From contig NZ_CAMZCS010000001.1 of the NCBI RefSeq assembly GCF_947305105.1, positions 275,582 to 339,581 of the forward strand: a stretch of DNA of 64,000 bases. The letters are read 5' to 3'. The notes under the pieces were generated by a model. It searched no databases and was not told the origin of the DNA. It saw nothing but the letters and a program-made list of their open reading frames with translations. This DNA is from an uncultured Fibrobacter sp. (GTDB lineage Bacteria > Fibrobacterota > Fibrobacteria > Fibrobacterales > Fibrobacteraceae). Below are positions 27,734 through 35,716 of the stretch, in pieces (the first letter of the stretch is position 1; each line of letters starts with the position of its first letter). The position numbers were made by a program, and so were the translations under genes.

Positions 27734-28828
27734 TTAGCGGCCGAGAGTTTCCCGGTAGCTGTGTACGGCGGCCTTGTAGTTTGTGACCGCCTTGGCAACG
27801 CGTTCGGCCAGGTCTTGTTGACCCTTGGCCGTCATCATGTAGGCTTCGTCTTCGAGGTTGCTGATGAATCCCAGTTCGATGAGCACGGCGGGCATCATCG
27901 CGCCGACGAGGACCATGAATCCTGCACCGCCCACGCCGTTCGCCTGCTTGACAATCTTTCCGCCATCAAAACTCTTCAGCAACTCTTCAGTGAACATGTA
28001 ACTGTTCTGCTTGTACTTCTCTAGGCGGGCTTCGAGCTTGAACCATTCGAGGGGGGAGAGTTCTTCTTTAGCGTTCTTCTCGCCATAGAGCGTGGCCACC
28101 TTGTTTTCGCGACGGGCAATGGCTTTGTCTTCTTCGCTTTCCGGGGCGCGGAGCACGTAGAAGTGGTAGCCGTGGATGATCTTCTTGCGTTCGGCGTTTG
28201 CATCGATGGCGTTGCAGTGCAGGCTCACGAACAGGTCGCCGTCCCACTTGTTGGCGAGGTTCGCGCGTTCGCCGAGTTCAATGAACACGTCTTTTTCGCG
28301 GGTGAGCTTGACGTTGAAGCCTTCTTTTTCCAGTTCGTCGCGCAACAGTTTGGCAACGGCGAGGACGATGTCTTTTTCGTTGGCCTTCTTGCCCTGCGCG
28401 CCAGGGTCCTTGCCTCCGTGTCCGGGATCGATGACGATGGTGCGGACTTCACGTGTGCCGGCAGTCTCGTTCTTGGACTTGGCGACGTTTTGCACGTTTT
28501 TTTCGGGAGCCTTGGTTTCGGGAGCTTTGGCTTCGGCCTTGGCCTGCTGCTTTCCGAGAATCTTCGCAATGTCTGCCGCGACAATTAGGATGTGCCCGTT
28601 CTCCATGACGGGGGCCTTGGAAAGCTCAATGGACTTGCCCTTGTACGTGGCGAAGGGCATGTCTATGGCGAAGCGTACAGTGTCTTTCGCCTTTTCGAGG
28701 ATGAATGTTTTTTGGACGGGGAACCAGTGGAACGAGAGGCCGTGGTCCTTTGCCGCCGTCTCGGCGTCGACACGCCCGCTAGTGTCTGCTAGCGCGAATG
28801 TCCAGCAGACCATCAGCAACAAAGCCAA
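27734..28828 (-). CDS. N-acetylmuramoyl-L-alanine amidase (Amidase_3)
   Basis: The catalytic domain (C-terminal about 230 residues) shows the zinc amidase motifs: IDPGHGGKDPGA (His), ANEKDIVL (Glu), SLHCNA (His) and the catalytic Glu in VLIELGFISN. It cleaves the amide between muramic acid and the stem peptide, as in cell separation. Upstream is a small beta-rich domain and an Ala/Lys/Pro-rich linker. The start is uncertain: a TTG at 28828 gives a short hydrophobic signal (LALLLMVCWTFALA), whereas the only upstream ATG (28924) would overlap smpB by 94 bp. Translation may be coupled to smpB. Confidence 0.88.
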   Translation of the reverse strand: MALLLMVCWTFALADTSGRVDAETAAKDHGLSFHWFPVQKTFILEKAKDTVRFAIDMPFATYKGKSIELSKAPVMENGHILIVAADIAKILGKQQAKAEAKAPETKAPEKNVQNVAKSKNETAGTREVRTIVIDPGHGGKDPGAQGKKANEKDIVLAVAKLLRDELEKEGFNVKLTREKDVFIELGERANLANKWDGDLFVSLHCNAIDANAERKKIIHGYHFYVLRAPESEEDKAIARRENKVATLYGEKNAKEELSPLEWFKLEARLEKYKQNSYMFTEELLKSFDGGKIVKQANGVGGAGFMVLVGAMMPAVLIELGFISNLEDEAYMMTAKGQQDLAERVAKAVTNYKAAVHSYRETLGR

Positions 28829-28830
28829 AA

Positions 28831-29301
28831 TTAGCGACGGGCTTTTGCAATGCGCGCGATTTCCATCTTGGCGTCGCGATTGATGATATCCTGTCGCTTG
28901 TCGCGTTGATCCTTGCCTCGGCATATTCCTACTTCAAGTTTTGCAATTCGATTTTTAAAATACATTTTGAGCGGAACGATGGTGCAGCCCTTCTGTTCCT
29001 TTGCCTTGCGCATTTTCTGTATTTCGTGGACGTGCGCGAGCAGTTTGCGGCGGCGGGCGGGGAAATGGTTGAACCGGTTCGCGAATAGGTATTCGTCGAT
29101 ATGTGCCCCGACGAGCCAGAGTTCGTTCTTGTCTTCGGTGATGTCGACCCAGGCTTCACCCAGGGTACACTTGCCATCGCGGATGGACTTGATTTCAGAG
29201 CCAATGAGCATAATACCCACTTCAAACGTCTCGTCGACGAAATAGAGGTGGTTCGCCTTGCGGTTCTGGATTACGGGAGTTTTCGATTCTTTGCTAGCCA
29301 T
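28831..29301 (-). CDS. smpB: SsrA-binding protein SmpB
   Basis: 156 residues from ATG 29301. Typical SmpB features: NRKANHLYFVDETFEVGIML, GSEIKSIRDGKCTLGEAWV, and the basic C-terminal helix ending GKDQRDKRQDIINRDAKM. SmpB carries tmRNA to stalled ribosomes. The start overlaps the end of the upstream HU-type gene by 8 bp, so the two are translationally coupled. The tmRNA gene itself was not found in this window. Confidence 0.96.
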   Translation of the reverse strand: MASKESKTPVIQNRKANHLYFVDETFEVGIMLIGSEIKSIRDGKCTLGEAWVDITEDKNELWLVGAHIDEYLFANRFNHFPARRRKLLAHVHEIQKMRKAKEQKGCTIVPLKMYFKNRIAKLEVGICRGKDQRDKRQDIINRDAKMEIARIAKARR

Positions 29302-29638
29302 CGGTGTGCGTGGTCGCCTCTTCGGGAATGGCGTCCGGAACGACATCGTTCAAGAGCTTGGTAAGTTCGCGGCTGGCTTCGAAGACGGGCTTGATGCCGG
29401 CGTCGACTTTCACGGATTCGCCGGTACGCGGGTTCCTGGCTAGGCGTTCCTTGCGTTCCTTGATTTTGAAGCGGCCAAAGCCCCGGATTTCAATATTGTT
29501 CCCGCTGGACATGGCCTTGATGATGGAGTCCAGGAAACATTCGACAATAGCCTTGGTATCGACCTGGGTGAGGCCGGTACGTGCCGAGATATCTTCGACG
29601 ATATCCTTTTTCGTAATGTTACCCTTGACTGCTGCCAT
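29294..29638 (-). CDS. HU/IHF-family DNA-binding protein
   Basis: 114 residues. The bacterial histone-like fold is clear: KKDIVEDISARTGLTQVDTKAIVECF, the IEIRGFGRFKIKERKERLARNPRTGE arm with the conserved RNPRTGE. The C-terminal about 20 residues beyond the fold are acidic. The protein bends and compacts DNA. HU versus IHF subunit cannot be told from this sequence alone. It heads a run with smpB and the amidase gene. Confidence 0.93.
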   Translation of the reverse strand: MAAVKGNITKKDIVEDISARTGLTQVDTKAIVECFLDSIIKAMSSGNNIEIRGFGRFKIKERKERLARNPRTGESVKVDAGIKPVFEASRELTKLLNDVVPDAIPEEATTHTDG

Positions 29639-29701
29639 TAACGTAACTCCGTAAAAATCAAGAACTTACTTGTATATATTTATAAAAATTTTGGATAAAA
29701 G

Positions 29702-30703
29702 TCAAACTTTAGATGACCATCCGGAGCGTTTTTTTTGCTTATGGGGGACTGCCTTGTCCAGTTCGGTGGCCAAATCGCGGCATCCGTCGCCATTTAGGGC
29801 CGAAGTGACGATGAATTTTTCCTTGTGGGCCTTGAATTTCTTGATGGCGGCGTCTATCCCGAGGTCGCTCTTGTTCAGGGCGATGACATACGGTTTCTGA
29901 GCCAGCTTGGGGTGGAATGCCTTGAGCTCGTCCTTGAGGACGGTGAACTGCTCGTAGGCGTTCTCGGCGAAGCCGTCGATGACAAAGAGCAGGGTGTGCG
30001 TGCGTTCGATGTGCTTGAGGAACTGGTGGCCGAGGCCCTTGCCTTCGCTGGCGCCTTCGAGGAGTCCCGGAATGTCTGCCACCACGAAACTGTGGCCGTT
30101 CATCTGCACGATGCCGAGGACGGGCTCAAGCGTGGTGAAGGGATAGTCGCCGACTTTCGGGCGACCGCTAGAAATCTTGTTCACGAGGCTCGACTTGCCT
30201 GCGTTCGGGAAACCCACGAGGCCCACGTCGGCCATGAGCTTGAGTTCCAGGAAAAGCTCGCGACGTTCGCCCTTCTCGCCGGGAGTACACTTGCGAGGCG
30301 CCTGCACCTTGGGAGTGGCGAAATGCTGGTTGCCCATGCCACCCTTGCCGCCGCGTGCAGCAATCCACTTCTGGCCTGCTTCGGTGAGGTCGGCAAGGAT
30401 GCGACCGTCGGCGTCCTTCACGATGGTGCCACGCGGAACATCCACGATGAGGTCGTCGGCCGATGCCCCTGTGCAGCGCTTCGCGCCGCCGGGCTGGCCG
30501 TTGCCTGCCTTGTAAAGGCGTGCGTTGCCCATATCGAGCAGCGTGGAGTATTGCTCGTTGACTCGCAGAATCACGTGACCGCCACGCCCGCCGTCGCCCC
30601 CGTCGGGGCCGCCCAGGGGCACGAACTTTTCGCGGTGGAAACTGCAGATGCCGTCACCGCCTTTGCCGGAGCGTACTTCGATGGATTTTTCGTCTAGGAA
30701 CAT
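29702..30703 (-). CDS. obgE: GTPase Obg/CgtA
   Basis: 333 residues. The N-terminal Obg fold (1-157) has the glycine-rich FVPLGGPDGGDGGRGGHV and later ARGGKGGMGNQHF. The G domain has G1 GFPNAGKSSL, G3 DIPGLLEGA and G4 NKSD. The C-terminal OCT domain of some Obg proteins is absent; a short basic tail ends the protein. Obg is an essential late factor in 50S assembly. rplU/rpmA, its common neighbours, are not present here. Confidence 0.96.
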   Translation of the reverse strand: MFLDEKSIEVRSGKGGDGICSFHREKFVPLGGPDGGDGGRGGHVILRVNEQYSTLLDMGNARLYKAGNGQPGGAKRCTGASADDLIVDVPRGTIVKDADGRILADLTEAGQKWIAARGGKGGMGNQHFATPKVQAPRKCTPGEKGERRELFLELKLMADVGLVGFPNAGKSSLVNKISSGRPKVGDYPFTTLEPVLGIVQMNGHSFVVADIPGLLEGASEGKGLGHQFLKHIERTHTLLFVIDGFAENAYEQFTVLKDELKAFHPKLAQKPYVIALNKSDLGIDAAIKKFKAHKEKFIVTSALNGDGCRDLATELDKAVPHKQKKRSGWSSKV

Positions 30704-30811
30704 GGCACAAATGTAGAAAAAAGATGGTTCGAAGCGGTGTTTTACTCTTTTTATGATGAATTTAAGTTGTTCTTATATCTGTAAAACGACTTGAAATTGC
30801 AGAAAAACTGC

Positions 30812-30908
30812 AAAATATGCAAAAATAATTCCTAATATTTTGCCATTTTACTCGTTTTTATTATATATTAGGAATGGAATCTGTTAAAATATGCAAAAAT
30901 AATTCCTA
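30812..30908 (+). repeat. 23-bp direct repeat pair upstream of ATPase gene
   Basis: An identical 23-bp sequence (AAAATATGC...AATTCCTA) occurs at 30812-30834 and 30886-30908, 74 bp apart. Between them, ATTCCTAATAT and ATATTAGGAAT form an inverted repeat. The second copy ends 13 bp before the start codon of the following gene. Confidence 0.8.
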
Positions 30909-30921
30909 GATGGAGGGCGAA

Positions 30922-32223
30922 ATGTATAAAAGGCAGGCCTATCTAGACAAATTGGTCCATTCTATCGGGAATGGGTTTATCAAGGTGATTACCGGAATTC
31001 GTCGTTCCGGCAAGTCCTTTCTGTTGAACACCCTTTTTTACGATTACCTGAAATACAATGTGACGGATGCAGAACATATAATCCGGTTCGCATTCGATTC
31101 TGCCGAGGACCTCGAACGAATCGGGGAGAATCCGATTGAATTGCAGTTGAAGAAAAGAAAGGTGGATCCTGCAAAGTTTATGGATTACCTAAAAACTAAA
31201 GTTAAGGCGGGTGAACGATATTTTTTGTTGTTTGACGAAATTCAGGAACTGGGTGCTTTTGAGTCTGTCTTGAATTCGTATCTTCGGAAACCGGAATTTG
31301 AAATTTATGTGACGGGAAGTAATGCGAAGTTCTTGTCAAAGGATTTGATTACGGAGTTTGCAGGTAGGAGTGACCAGATTCATTTGCTGCCGCTCTCTTT
31401 CAGCGAGTTCATGGAAAATTTTTCTGGGGACAAGTATCAGGGCTTTGCGGAGTATTTGCTTTATGGTGGCCTGCCGCTTGTGGCGCAGGAGCGCGATGCC
31501 GAAAAGAAACGTAGCATCTTGTTGAATCTTTTTGACGAAGTCTATATCCGCGATGTCGTCGAACGGAATAAAATCAGGAACGAAAACGATTTAAGGGACT
31601 TGATTGATGTCCTCTCATCGTCGGTGGGTTCGTTGTCGAGTGCAGAAAAGATAACGAATACTTTCCATAGTGAAAAGAAATCCAAGATAACCCGTAATAC
31701 CGTTGCAAAATTTATGGATTACTTGGAAGACTCGTTCTTGATAAGTTCTGCTTCACGTTATGACATCAAGGGAAAACGATATATCGGTGCTCCGAAGAAG
31801 TTCTATTTTACGGACTTGGGACTGCGAAATGCGAGACTCAATTTTAGACAGTTTGAAGAAACTCACTTGATGGAAAATGCCATATACAATGAGTTGCTTT
31901 ATCGCGGTTTTAATGTGGATGTCGGCGTGGTGGAACTGGCACAAAAGAACGATAGCGGCTCTGTTTCCCGAAAGAGCCTTGAAATTGATTTTGTCTGTAA
32001 TCTTGGGTCGGAACGTTATTATATACAGTCGGCTTTTTCATTGCCAGACAATGAAAAAAGGGCCCAAGAAATTAGGCCCTTCAAGACGGTTAGGGATTCT
32101 TTCAAGAAAATAGTCGTTACAAAGGATTTTGTGCCGGCTTTTTATGACGAAAATGGAATTATGACCATGAACGTCTTTGATTTCTTAATGAATCCGGATA
32201 GTTTGTTTTCTAAACCAGGCTGA
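30922..32223 (+). CDS. AAA_14/DUF4143 ATPase (first copy)
   Basis: ATG 30922 is chosen because GGAGGG (30912-30917) is at optimal distance; an ATG at 30910 would lie before it. 433 residues. Walker A GIRRSGKSF (24-33), Walker B FLLFDEIQEL (101-110) with Asp105-Glu106, and VTGSNAKFLS as sensor are clear. The C-terminal DUF4143 region ends with LEIDFVCNLGSERYYIQSAFS, a degenerate PD-(D/E)XK-like strand pair. These ATPases are common, often mobile, and of poorly defined function. The 3' end overlaps the convergent argC gene by 14 bp. Confidence 0.88.
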   Translation: MYKRQAYLDKLVHSIGNGFIKVITGIRRSGKSFLLNTLFYDYLKYNVTDAEHIIRFAFDSAEDLERIGENPIELQLKKRKVDPAKFMDYLKTKVKAGERYFLLFDEIQELGAFESVLNSYLRKPEFEIYVTGSNAKFLSKDLITEFAGRSDQIHLLPLSFSEFMENFSGDKYQGFAEYLLYGGLPLVAQERDAEKKRSILLNLFDEVYIRDVVERNKIRNENDLRDLIDVLSSSVGSLSSAEKITNTFHSEKKSKITRNTVAKFMDYLEDSFLISSASRYDIKGKRYIGAPKKFYFTDLGLRNARLNFRQFEETHLMENAIYNELLYRGFNVDVGVVELAQKNDSGSVSRKSLEIDFVCNLGSERYYIQSAFSLPDNEKRAQEIRPFKTVRDSFKKIVVTKDFVPAFYDENGIMTMNVFDFLMNPDSLFSKPG

Positions 32224-33175
32224 TGCTTTCGTCGAGGCCGAGCGCGATATTCATGTTCTGAATAGCGGCGCCGCTAGCACCCTTGCCGAGGTTGTCGATA
32301 ATCGTCGTGACCTGCATGATGTTTTCGTTGCCGAAAACCTGGATGCGGGCGTTGTTCGTGTCGTTGCAGACCGTCGGGTCGAGCCTTCCGTTGAACAGCA
32401 CGGGGGCAGCCTCGTAGGGCATCACCTTCACGAAGCGGCTACCTTCGTAGTGCTTGGCGAGGACTTCGGTGAGGCCTTCGGGGTTAAGCTTTTTGGTGAG
32501 CGTGTTCGCGAAGATGGAAACCGTCACGGCCATGCCCTTGTAGTAGGGGCCGAGCACCGGATTGAAGAACGGCGTGTTCTCGAGTTCGCAGTACTTCTTC
32601 ATCTCGGGGAGATGCTTGTGGGCCAGTGCGAGAGCATACGGGGCGGGGGCCATGATGGCCTTCGATTCGCCGGCCTTGTGTTCCATTGCGGCGGCTTCTT
32701 CGTATTCGGCAATGAGTTTCTTGCCACCGCCAGAATAACCGGTGATGCTGTAGGCAGAAACGTTCGTGTTCTTCGGCAGGATGCCTGCGGCAACCAGCGG
32801 GTACACGCCGAGGATGAATCCCGAGGCGTGGCAGCCGGGGTTCGCGATGCGTTTGCTCTTCGAGATGGCTTCGCGCTGGGCGGCCGAGAGTTCGGGCATG
32901 CCGTAGGTCCAGGCCGGGTTCACGCGGTGTGCCGTCGATGCATCGATCACGCACGTGTTCGGGTTGTCGCAGAGGGCGGCACTTTCGATAGCGGCTGCGT
33001 CGGGCAGGCAGAGGAAGGTGACATCGGACTCGTTGATGAGCCTCTTGCGTTCGGCAGTATCCTTGCGCAATTCGGGAGCGATGCGCAACACTTCGACATC
33101 GGTGCGCTTCGCGAGTCTCTCATAAATCTGCAGGCCAGTCGTACCTGCTTCACCGTCTACGAATATCTTGAACAT
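32210..33175 (-). CDS. argC: N-acetyl-gamma-glutamyl-phosphate reductase, short type
   Basis: 321 residues, the short (type 2) form of ArgC. N-terminal NADPH-binding motif GEAGTTGLQI, and catalytic Cys115 in ANPGCHASGF. The enzyme reduces N-acetylglutamyl phosphate to the semialdehyde in arginine synthesis. No other arg gene is in the window, so arginine genes are dispersed. The last 14 bp overlap the convergent ATPase gene. Confidence 0.93.
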   Translation of the reverse strand: MFKIFVDGEAGTTGLQIYERLAKRTDVEVLRIAPELRKDTAERKRLINESDVTFLCLPDAAAIESAALCDNPNTCVIDASTAHRVNPAWTYGMPELSAAQREAISKSKRIANPGCHASGFILGVYPLVAAGILPKNTNVSAYSITGYSGGGKKLIAEYEEAAAMEHKAGESKAIMAPAPYALALAHKHLPEMKKYCELENTPFFNPVLGPYYKGMAVTVSIFANTLTKKLNPEGLTEVLAKHYEGSRFVKVMPYEAAPVLFNGRLDPTVCNDTNNARIQVFGNENIMQVTTIIDNLGKGASGAAIQNMNIALGLDESISLV

Positions 33176-33180
33176 ATGCT

Positions 33181-33301
33181 TAGGGGTTAGAGGTTGGATT
33201 TTAGGGGTTAGGATCTAGGGGCTAGGATCTAGGGATGAGGATTTAGAGGCGGAGCCTCGATTATTTACTCTAGTCTCTAGCCTCTAATCTCTAGTCTCTA
33301 T
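33181..33301. repeat. heptamer repeat element
   Basis: GGTTAGA/GGATCTA-type heptamers, centre GAGGCGGAGCCTCGATTATTT, then TCTAGTC/TCTAGCC/TCTAATC heptamers in the opposite sense, running up to the stop of the next gene. Confidence 0.82.
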
Positions 33302-33795
33302 TTTCCTGCTCCGCAGCACTTCTTGTACTTCTTGCCGGAACCACACGGGCACGGGTCGTTGCGGCCGACATCCGGGCCTTCCTTCTTGATGGTTTCCTGC
33401 TTCACGGCACGGCCGTCGTAGAAGAACCATGCGCCGCCCACCTTGTGGAACTCGCCGAGTTCGTGGTGGTTGCGGGTGATGTTGCCCTGCTTGAAGCGTG
33501 CGATGAATTCAACCCAGCCGATGTTCTTTTCTTCTTCGGTCTTGGTCTGCTTGATTTCGATGCCGAGCCATTCGGAGTCGTTGCTCCAGGCGGTCACGCT
33601 CGGTTCGTCGAAGTCGCTACGCTGGGTCGCTTCGAGAGAATCCTTGAGCCACTTGATTTCGTGCTTGGCATAAGCCGTGTAGCGGGAGCGCATCAGGGCT
33701 TCGGGGGAGGCGGCCAGGGCAGTTCCCTTGATAATCGGTTCGCAGCATTCGCCGTATTCTTTTCCGCTTCCGCAGGGGCATAAATCTTTAGACAT
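33298..33795 (-). CDS. YchJ-family protein with two SEC-C zinc motifs
   Basis: 165 residues. The ends carry the two SEC-C motifs [13 protein letters not shown] (residues 6-18) and [16 protein letters not shown] (C-terminus), each a small zinc-binding finger. The centre is the YchJ/NTF2-like domain ([20 protein letters not shown]). Such proteins are related to the SecA C-terminal tail and associate with ribosomes or SecB-like partners; the precise job is not established. Confidence 0.88.
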   Translation of the reverse strand: MSKDLCPCGSGKEYGECCEPIIKGTALAASPEALMRSRYTAYAKHEIKWLKDSLEATQRSDFDEPSVTAWSNDSEWLGIEIKQTKTEEEKNIGWVEFIARFKQGNITRNHHELGEFHKVGGAWFFYDGRAVKQETIKKEGPDVGRNDPCPCGSGKKYKKCCGAGK

Positions 33796-33807
33796 ATTCC
33801 ATCCTTA

Positions 33808-33950
33808 TCAGTTATGAGCAGTGAGTTTTGAGTGATGAGGACTTTTGCTCAATGCTCTTTTTAATTTTAAAAATTAGTTAATACCATACTGAACAGCTCG
33901 CAGCTCATGGCTCATAGCTCATAGCTCACTGCTCATCGCTCACCGCTAAA
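33808..33950. repeat. heptamer repeat element
   Basis: GAGTTAT/GAGCAGT/GAGTTTT-like heptamers, an AT-rich centre, then CAGCTCA/TGGCTCA/TAGCTCA heptamers (33897-33948) in the opposite sense, ending at the stop of the next gene. Confidence 0.82.
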
Positions 33951-34566
33951 TAACTTTCTTCATGAGCCAGAATTCTTCCTTGCCTTCGCGGCCGGGGATG
34001 CTGTTCACCGCGGGGATGCGCTCCACCACATCGAACACGCCGCCCAGACGGGCCATGAGTTCGCCTTCGCTCGTGCAGTGCGGCGGACCCTGCAAGGTCT
34101 TGCCGTTCATGAGCGGGTACATGAGGCAAATGAAAAGCCCGTCGTCCTTGAGCATCTTGTAGCAGACTTCGAAAAATTCGTCGCGACGTCCCGGGTGGAT
34201 GGCAGAGAATGCACCGTAATCGTAAACGATGTCGAAAAGTTGTCCGCCGCGCTTTGCGTCCTTGGGAGAAAGCGAGAACAGGTCGAGGTCCAGCGAGTGC
34301 AGGTTCTTGTGCTTGCGGCTCAGGTGGTCAAGTTCGTCCACGGCTGTCGGGGCAAAGTCTACGGCGAGAACTTCGTGACCACGTTCCGCCCAGGCTTCGG
34401 CATCGTAGCCGAACCCTGCACCGGGAATCAATACGGAACCCGTTGCGGGGCAGGAGGGGTGCTTGAAGAATTCAAGCAGGGCAGGTGTCGCCTTCTTGAA
34501 ATTCCAATAATCCTTGCCTTCAACATAGAGGTTGTCCCAAAATTCCGGGAGGTTTTGCGTTAACAT
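33946..34566 (-). CDS. class I SAM-dependent methyltransferase (TPMT-like)
   Basis: 206 residues. FWDNLYVEGKDYWNF at the N-terminus and LIPGAGFGYDAEAWAERGHEVLAVDFAPTA (motif I and post-I; only part quoted) place it with thiopurine-methyltransferase-like enzymes that use S-adenosylmethionine. A substrate cannot be deduced. Its ATG overlaps the rlmN stop by 7 bp, so the two genes are coupled. Confidence 0.85.
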   Translation of the reverse strand: MLTQNLPEFWDNLYVEGKDYWNFKKATPALLEFFKHPSCPATGSVLIPGAGFGYDAEAWAERGHEVLAVDFAPTAVDELDHLSRKHKNLHSLDLDLFSLSPKDAKRGGQLFDIVYDYGAFSAIHPGRRDEFFEVCYKMLKDDGLFICLMYPLMNGKTLQGPPHCTSEGELMARLGGVFDVVERIPAVNSIPGREGKEEFWLMKKVI

Positions 34567-35633
34567 TCTTTACCTTCCTTTTTGTACGCAAGCTGCCCAC
34601 AGGCGGCGAGGATGTCCCTGCCGCGGGGGTTGCGGATCGTTATTTGTACTTCTGCAGCTCGCACGGTGGCGAGAAAATCTTCGACTTCTTCGGGGGTCGG
34701 GGCGTGCAGCGTCGGGTCGTCGCCGTCGTTCAAGACGATGGCGTTCACTTTGACGCGGCGCGGTGCGCAAATGCGGATAAGTTCTTTGGCTGCCTTCGGG
34801 GTGCAGGTGATGTCCTGGATGAGCACGAACTCGAAGGTCACATAGTTGTCGGTGCGGCGGATGTATTCGTCGACGGCTTCCAAAAGTTTTTCGATGGGCC
34901 ACACCTTGTTTACGGGCATCACGGACGAACGGTATTCGTTGTTTGTGCTGTTGAGGCTCACGGCGAGGCAGCAAGGCGTGTTCCTGTCTACGAGTTCCTT
35001 CATCTTGGGGACAACGCCGGAGGTGCTCACGGTCATGCGCTTCGCGCCCATGTTGAAAAGGCTCTGGTTGTGTAGCGTGCAGCAGACGCGGTGGACCTGC
35101 TCCAGGTTGTTGAGCGGTTCGCCCATGCCCATGAAGATGATGTTCGTGACCTGGGCGATTTTGCCGTCTTCGTCGAGGATGCCGTTGTCCTTAAGGTACC
35201 AGTTGACGGTGAGGATTTCTTCGAGGATTTCGCCTGCTTCGAGGTTGCGGGTGAATCCCATCTTGGCGGTACGGCAGAAGGCGCAGTTCTGTGCGCAGCC
35301 AATCTGCGTGGACACGCAAACGGAAAAGCGACCGTTCGCGGGAATCATCACGGTTTCGATGTGGTGGCCGTCCCAGGTTTCCAGGAGCCATTTCACGGTG
35401 CCGTCGGTAGAGACCAGGTGCTGGTTTTCTTTGAGGGCGAGCATGCTGAACTGCTCGGCTAGCTTTTCGCGCAGTGCCGGCGGGACGTTCACCATCTCGT
35501 CAAAACTGCGAACCTGCTGGCAGAAAAGCCATTTCTGGATTTGGTCGGCGCGGTACTGTTTCTCGTTGACGTCCCTGAGCCAAGCCTTGAGCTCGTCAGT
35601 CGTCAAAGTCTTTATGTTGCGCGGCCATTCCAT
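34560..35633 (-). CDS. rlmN: 23S rRNA (adenine-C2) methyltransferase RlmN
   Basis: 357 residues. Radical-SAM cluster Cys113-Cys117-Cys120 (CAQNCAFC), GMGEP motif, and the C-terminal methyl-transfer Cys345 in ILAACGQLA; Cys118-type resolving residues are in the usual places. RlmN methylates C2 of A2503 in 23S rRNA and A37 of some tRNAs. Lies upstream of, and overlapping, the TPMT-like gene. Confidence 0.95.
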   Translation of the reverse strand: MEWPRNIKTLTTDELKAWLRDVNEKQYRADQIQKWLFCQQVRSFDEMVNVPPALREKLAEQFSMLALKENQHLVSTDGTVKWLLETWDGHHIETVMIPANGRFSVCVSTQIGCAQNCAFCRTAKMGFTRNLEAGEILEEILTVNWYLKDNGILDEDGKIAQVTNIIFMGMGEPLNNLEQVHRVCCTLHNQSLFNMGAKRMTVSTSGVVPKMKELVDRNTPCCLAVSLNSTNNEYRSSVMPVNKVWPIEKLLEAVDEYIRRTDNYVTFEFVLIQDITCTPKAAKELIRICAPRRVKVNAIVLNDGDDPTLHAPTPEEVEDFLATVRAAEVQITIRNPRGRDILAACGQLAYKKEGKEC

Positions 35634-35716
35634 GGGCCTAAAAGATAGAAAAATTTAAGATTTTTGTTAAGGGCCGAAATGACGCAATCCCTTTAAAATC
35701 AAGGGAAAAGCGCTCC

